8,554 bases of DNA, taken from positions 73,627 to 82,180 of the forward strand of contig NZHJ01000034.1 of assembly GCA_002691265.1 (NCBI GenBank), written 5' to 3'. Shown piece after piece: positions 7,011 through 8,554 of the stretch. The position numbers and the translations under genes were made by a program. The stretch's first letter is position 1. Each line of letters begins with the position of its first letter. Below the pieces are notes generated by a model. The model was not told the origin of the DNA and made no database searches. It worked only from the letters and a program-made list of their open reading frames with translations. Source of the stretch: Flavobacteriaceae bacterium. GTDB lineage: Bacteria; Bacteroidota; Bacteroidia; Flavobacteriales; Flavobacteriaceae.

Positions 7011-7525
7011 AAAAAAAAATCCCAAACTACAATCCCTGCAGAAACAGAAACATTTAAAGAATGTTTAGTTCCGTATTGAGTTATTTCAACCACATCATCA
7101 CTAAGATCAATCACGCTTTGACTAACTCCTTTTATTTCATTACCAAAAATTACAGCATATTTTTTACCTGAATCAAGGCTGAAATTTTCTAAAGTTGTTG
7201 ATTTATCGGCTTGCTCAATAGAAACAATATGGTAATTTTCACTCTTTAGTTTTAAAATGGTATTTTCAATTTCTTCGACATATGTCCATTTTAAAGATTC
7301 TGTACTGCCAAGTGCAGTTTTTCGAATATCATTATTTGGTGGTACTGCGGTAATGCCACATAGGATTATTTCGTCGATTAGAAAAGCGTCACAGGTTCTA
7401 AAAATACTACCAACATTATGTGCACTTCTAATATTATCTAGTACAACTTTAATAGGTGTTTTAGATGAATTTTTAAACTCCTCTAAAGAAATTCTATTTA
7501 ATTCACTATTTTTTAGTTTTTTCAT
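6992..7525 (-). CDS. RNA 2'-O-methyltransferase, SpoU/TrmH family
   Basis: Members of this SPOUT-superfamily group methylate the 2'-OH of a ribose in tRNA or rRNA using S-adenosylmethionine, which binds in a deep trefoil knot. The 177-residue product holds all three SpoU motifs: motif 1 NIRSAHNVGSIFRTCDAF (31-48, with Arg43), motif 2 IFGNEIKGVS (126-135), and motif 3 GTKHSLNVSVSAGI (152-165). It is short, with no added N-terminal RNA-binding domain of the RlmB type, so it resembles minimal TrmH/TrmL-like enzymes that act as dimers. I cannot assign the modified nucleotide. The ATG at 7525 follows AT-rich sequence without Shine-Dalgarno. The gene is divergent from mutS (93-base gap) and its last codons overlap the end of the folK fusion. 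A run of nine A/T pairs at 7011-7019 lies in its 3' end, a place where replication slippage would change the last residues. Confidence 0.92.
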   Translation of the reverse strand: MKKLKNSELNRISLEEFKNSSKTPIKVVLDNIRSAHNVGSIFRTCDAFLIDEIILCGITAVPPNNDIRKTALGSTESLKWTYVEEIENTILKLKSENYHIVSIEQADKSTTLENFSLDSGKKYAVIFGNEIKGVSQSVIDLSDDVVEITQYGTKHSLNVSVSAGIVVWDFFLKINAN

Positions 7526-7618
7526 TTGAGCTTACTTTAAACATTTGTTTTTTAAACAACTAAATAATAATTACATTAGTAAAGATGTAGTGGTAAAAAT
7601 AGTATATAAGTTATCCAA
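7526..7618. promoter_or_regulatory. Divergent intergenic region SpoU-family gene / mutS (93 bases)
   Basis: This is the longest non-coding stretch in the window and must carry the promoters of both the RNA methyltransferase gene and mutS. TTTG elements occur at 7525-7528 and 7544-7547, but no convincing -7 box is spaced to match. A perfect inverted repeat TTGTTT-TTT-AAACAA lies at 7545-7559; it could be an operator or simply AT-rich coincidence. No Shine-Dalgarno sequence precedes the mutS TTG. Confidence 0.4.
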
Positions 7619-8554
7619 TTGAAAAAAGACGTAAAAAAAATTACACCTTTAATGCAGCAGTATAATGCTATTAAGACAAAGTATCCTGATGCTTTACTAC
7701 TTTTTCGAGTAGGTGATTTTTATGAAACTTTCGGACAAGATGCAATTCAGGCTTCCAAAATCTTAGATATTATTTTGACCAAAAGAGGCGCTGGAAGTCA
7801 AAGTGAAACAGAGCTTGCTGGATTTCCTCACCATTCTTTAAATCTGTATTTACCCAAACTTGTGAAAGCTGGTCATCGTGTGGCAATTTGTGATCAATTA
7901 GAAGACCCAAAAAAAACAAAAAAAATTGTAAAGAGAGGAGTAACCGAGCTAGTAACTCCAGGGCTAGCTTCTTTAGATGGAGTACTGAATCCAAAGAAAA
8001 ATAATTTTTTGGCTTCAATTTATTTTAGTAATAATATCGGAATCTCATTTTTAGATATTTCAACTGGAGAGTTTTTATTATCTCAAGGCGATTCTGAGTA
8101 TATAGCTAAATTATTATCAAACTTTAACCCAAGTGAGATACTAATTAGTAAACAACAAAAGAAAATTTTCAAAGAGCAGTTTGGAGAATTATATAATCTC
8201 TTTTTTTTAGAAGAATGGGTTTATAATTCTGATTTTGCTAATGAGTTATTACAAAGACAATTTGAAACTAATTCACTTAAAGGTTTTGGTATTAGTGATT
8301 TATTCGAAGGTATAATTTCTAGTGCAGGCATATTACATTACTTAGGTGAAACTCAACATCATCAGCTGAATCATATAACAACAATTAAGAGGATTCCTTT
8401 TGAAGGTCACGTTTGGTTAGATAGATTTACAATTAAAAACCTAGAAATATTTTTTCCGAATACTGTTGAAGGAAAATGCTTAATCGATGTTATTGATCAC
8501 ACGATTTCTCCAATGGGAGGAAGATTATTGAAAAGATGGTTGGCATTACCATCA
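7619..8554 (+). CDS. mutS: DNA mismatch repair protein MutS, N-terminal part (runs off window), TTG start
   Basis: MutS scans DNA as a dimer, binds mismatches and recruits MutL. The visible 312 residues cover about one third of a family member of some 850-870 residues. The mismatch-recognition domain is clear: LLLFRVGDFYETFG (26-39) contains the Phe-x-Glu reading pair Phe34/Glu36. It continues with ELAGFPHHSLNLYLPKL, GHRVAICDQLEDP and RGVTELVTPG. The connector domain follows, then the start of the core domain (LDRFTIKNLE from about residue 267; SPMGGRLLKRWL near the edge). The start appears to be TTG at 7619: an in-frame TAA stands at 7607-7609, no in-frame ATG lies between, and the first ATG (7652) falls within the conserved PLMQQYN segment and would remove residues normally present. 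The frame is open to the last base. The gene is divergent from the SpoU-family gene. Confidence 0.96.
   Translation, partial: MKKDVKKITPLMQQYNAIKTKYPDALLLFRVGDFYETFGQDAIQASKILDIILTKRGAGSQSETELAGFPHHSLNLYLPKLVKAGHRVAICDQLEDPKKTKKIVKRGVTELVTPGLASLDGVLNPKKNNFLASIYFSNNIGISFLDISTGEFLLSQGDSEYIAKLLSNFNPSEILISKQQKKIFKEQFGELYNLFFLEEWVYNSDFANELLQRQFETNSLKGFGISDLFEGIISSAGILHYLGETQHHQLNHITTIKRIPFEGHVWLDRFTIKNLEIFFPNTVEGKCLIDVIDHTISPMGGRLLKRWLALPS

Noticed and set aside
7257..7529. Open frame of 90 codons on the plus strand opposite the SpoU-family gene
   Set aside because: It is antisense to motif-bearing coding sequence, has no recognisable domain, and its hydrophobic look follows from AT-rich codons read in reverse.
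7770..8018. Open frame of 82 codons on the minus strand within mutS
   Set aside because: It is antisense to highly conserved MutS sequence and has no family resemblance.

Overview
This window looks like a chromosomal piece of an AT-rich (roughly 30% GC by eye) member of the Bacteroidota, most likely a streamlined, Flavobacteriales-like bacterium. The evidence is the tig-clpP-clpX order with Bacteroidota-style sequences, a bacterial GH3-family protein beside a DUF2797 protein, a folK-deoxynucleoside kinase fusion, near-absence of Shine-Dalgarno sequences before start codons, and very short intergenic gaps. I see no mobile element, phage gene, CRISPR array, rRNA or tRNA. Coding fills almost the whole window and the longest non-coding stretch is 93 bases.

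Layout. Positions 1-2765 hold a co-oriented protein quality-control operon: the 3' part of tig (trigger factor), then clpP and clpX. From clpX onward the strand flips at every gene: clpX (+), GH3 family (-), DUF2797 (+), YhhQ-type queuosine precursor transporter (-), folK-deoxynucleoside kinase fusion (+), SpoU/TrmH-type RNA methyltransferase (-), mutS (+, running off the right end). The three tail-to-tail junctions all overlap by their stop codons (4, 4 and 8 bases). The three head-to-head gaps are 40, 44 and 93 bases.

Function. Trigger factor, ClpP and ClpX cover nascent-chain folding and ATP-driven degradation. The other genes appear to be single-gene transcription units with housekeeping roles: folate synthesis and deoxynucleoside salvage (folK-dNK), uptake of a tRNA-modification precursor (YhhQ), RNA 2'-O-methylation (SpoU family) and mismatch repair (MutS). 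The GH3 protein (acyl-adenylate/amide synthetase fold) and DUF2797 (zinc-ribbon protein with a GIY-YIG-like pattern) are the two products whose physiological role is unknown.

I found no convincing new multi-gene system. The best leads are the strand-alternating architecture with overlapping stops and inverted repeats at the junctions, the possible GIY-YIG relationship of DUF2797, and the folK-dNK fusion.
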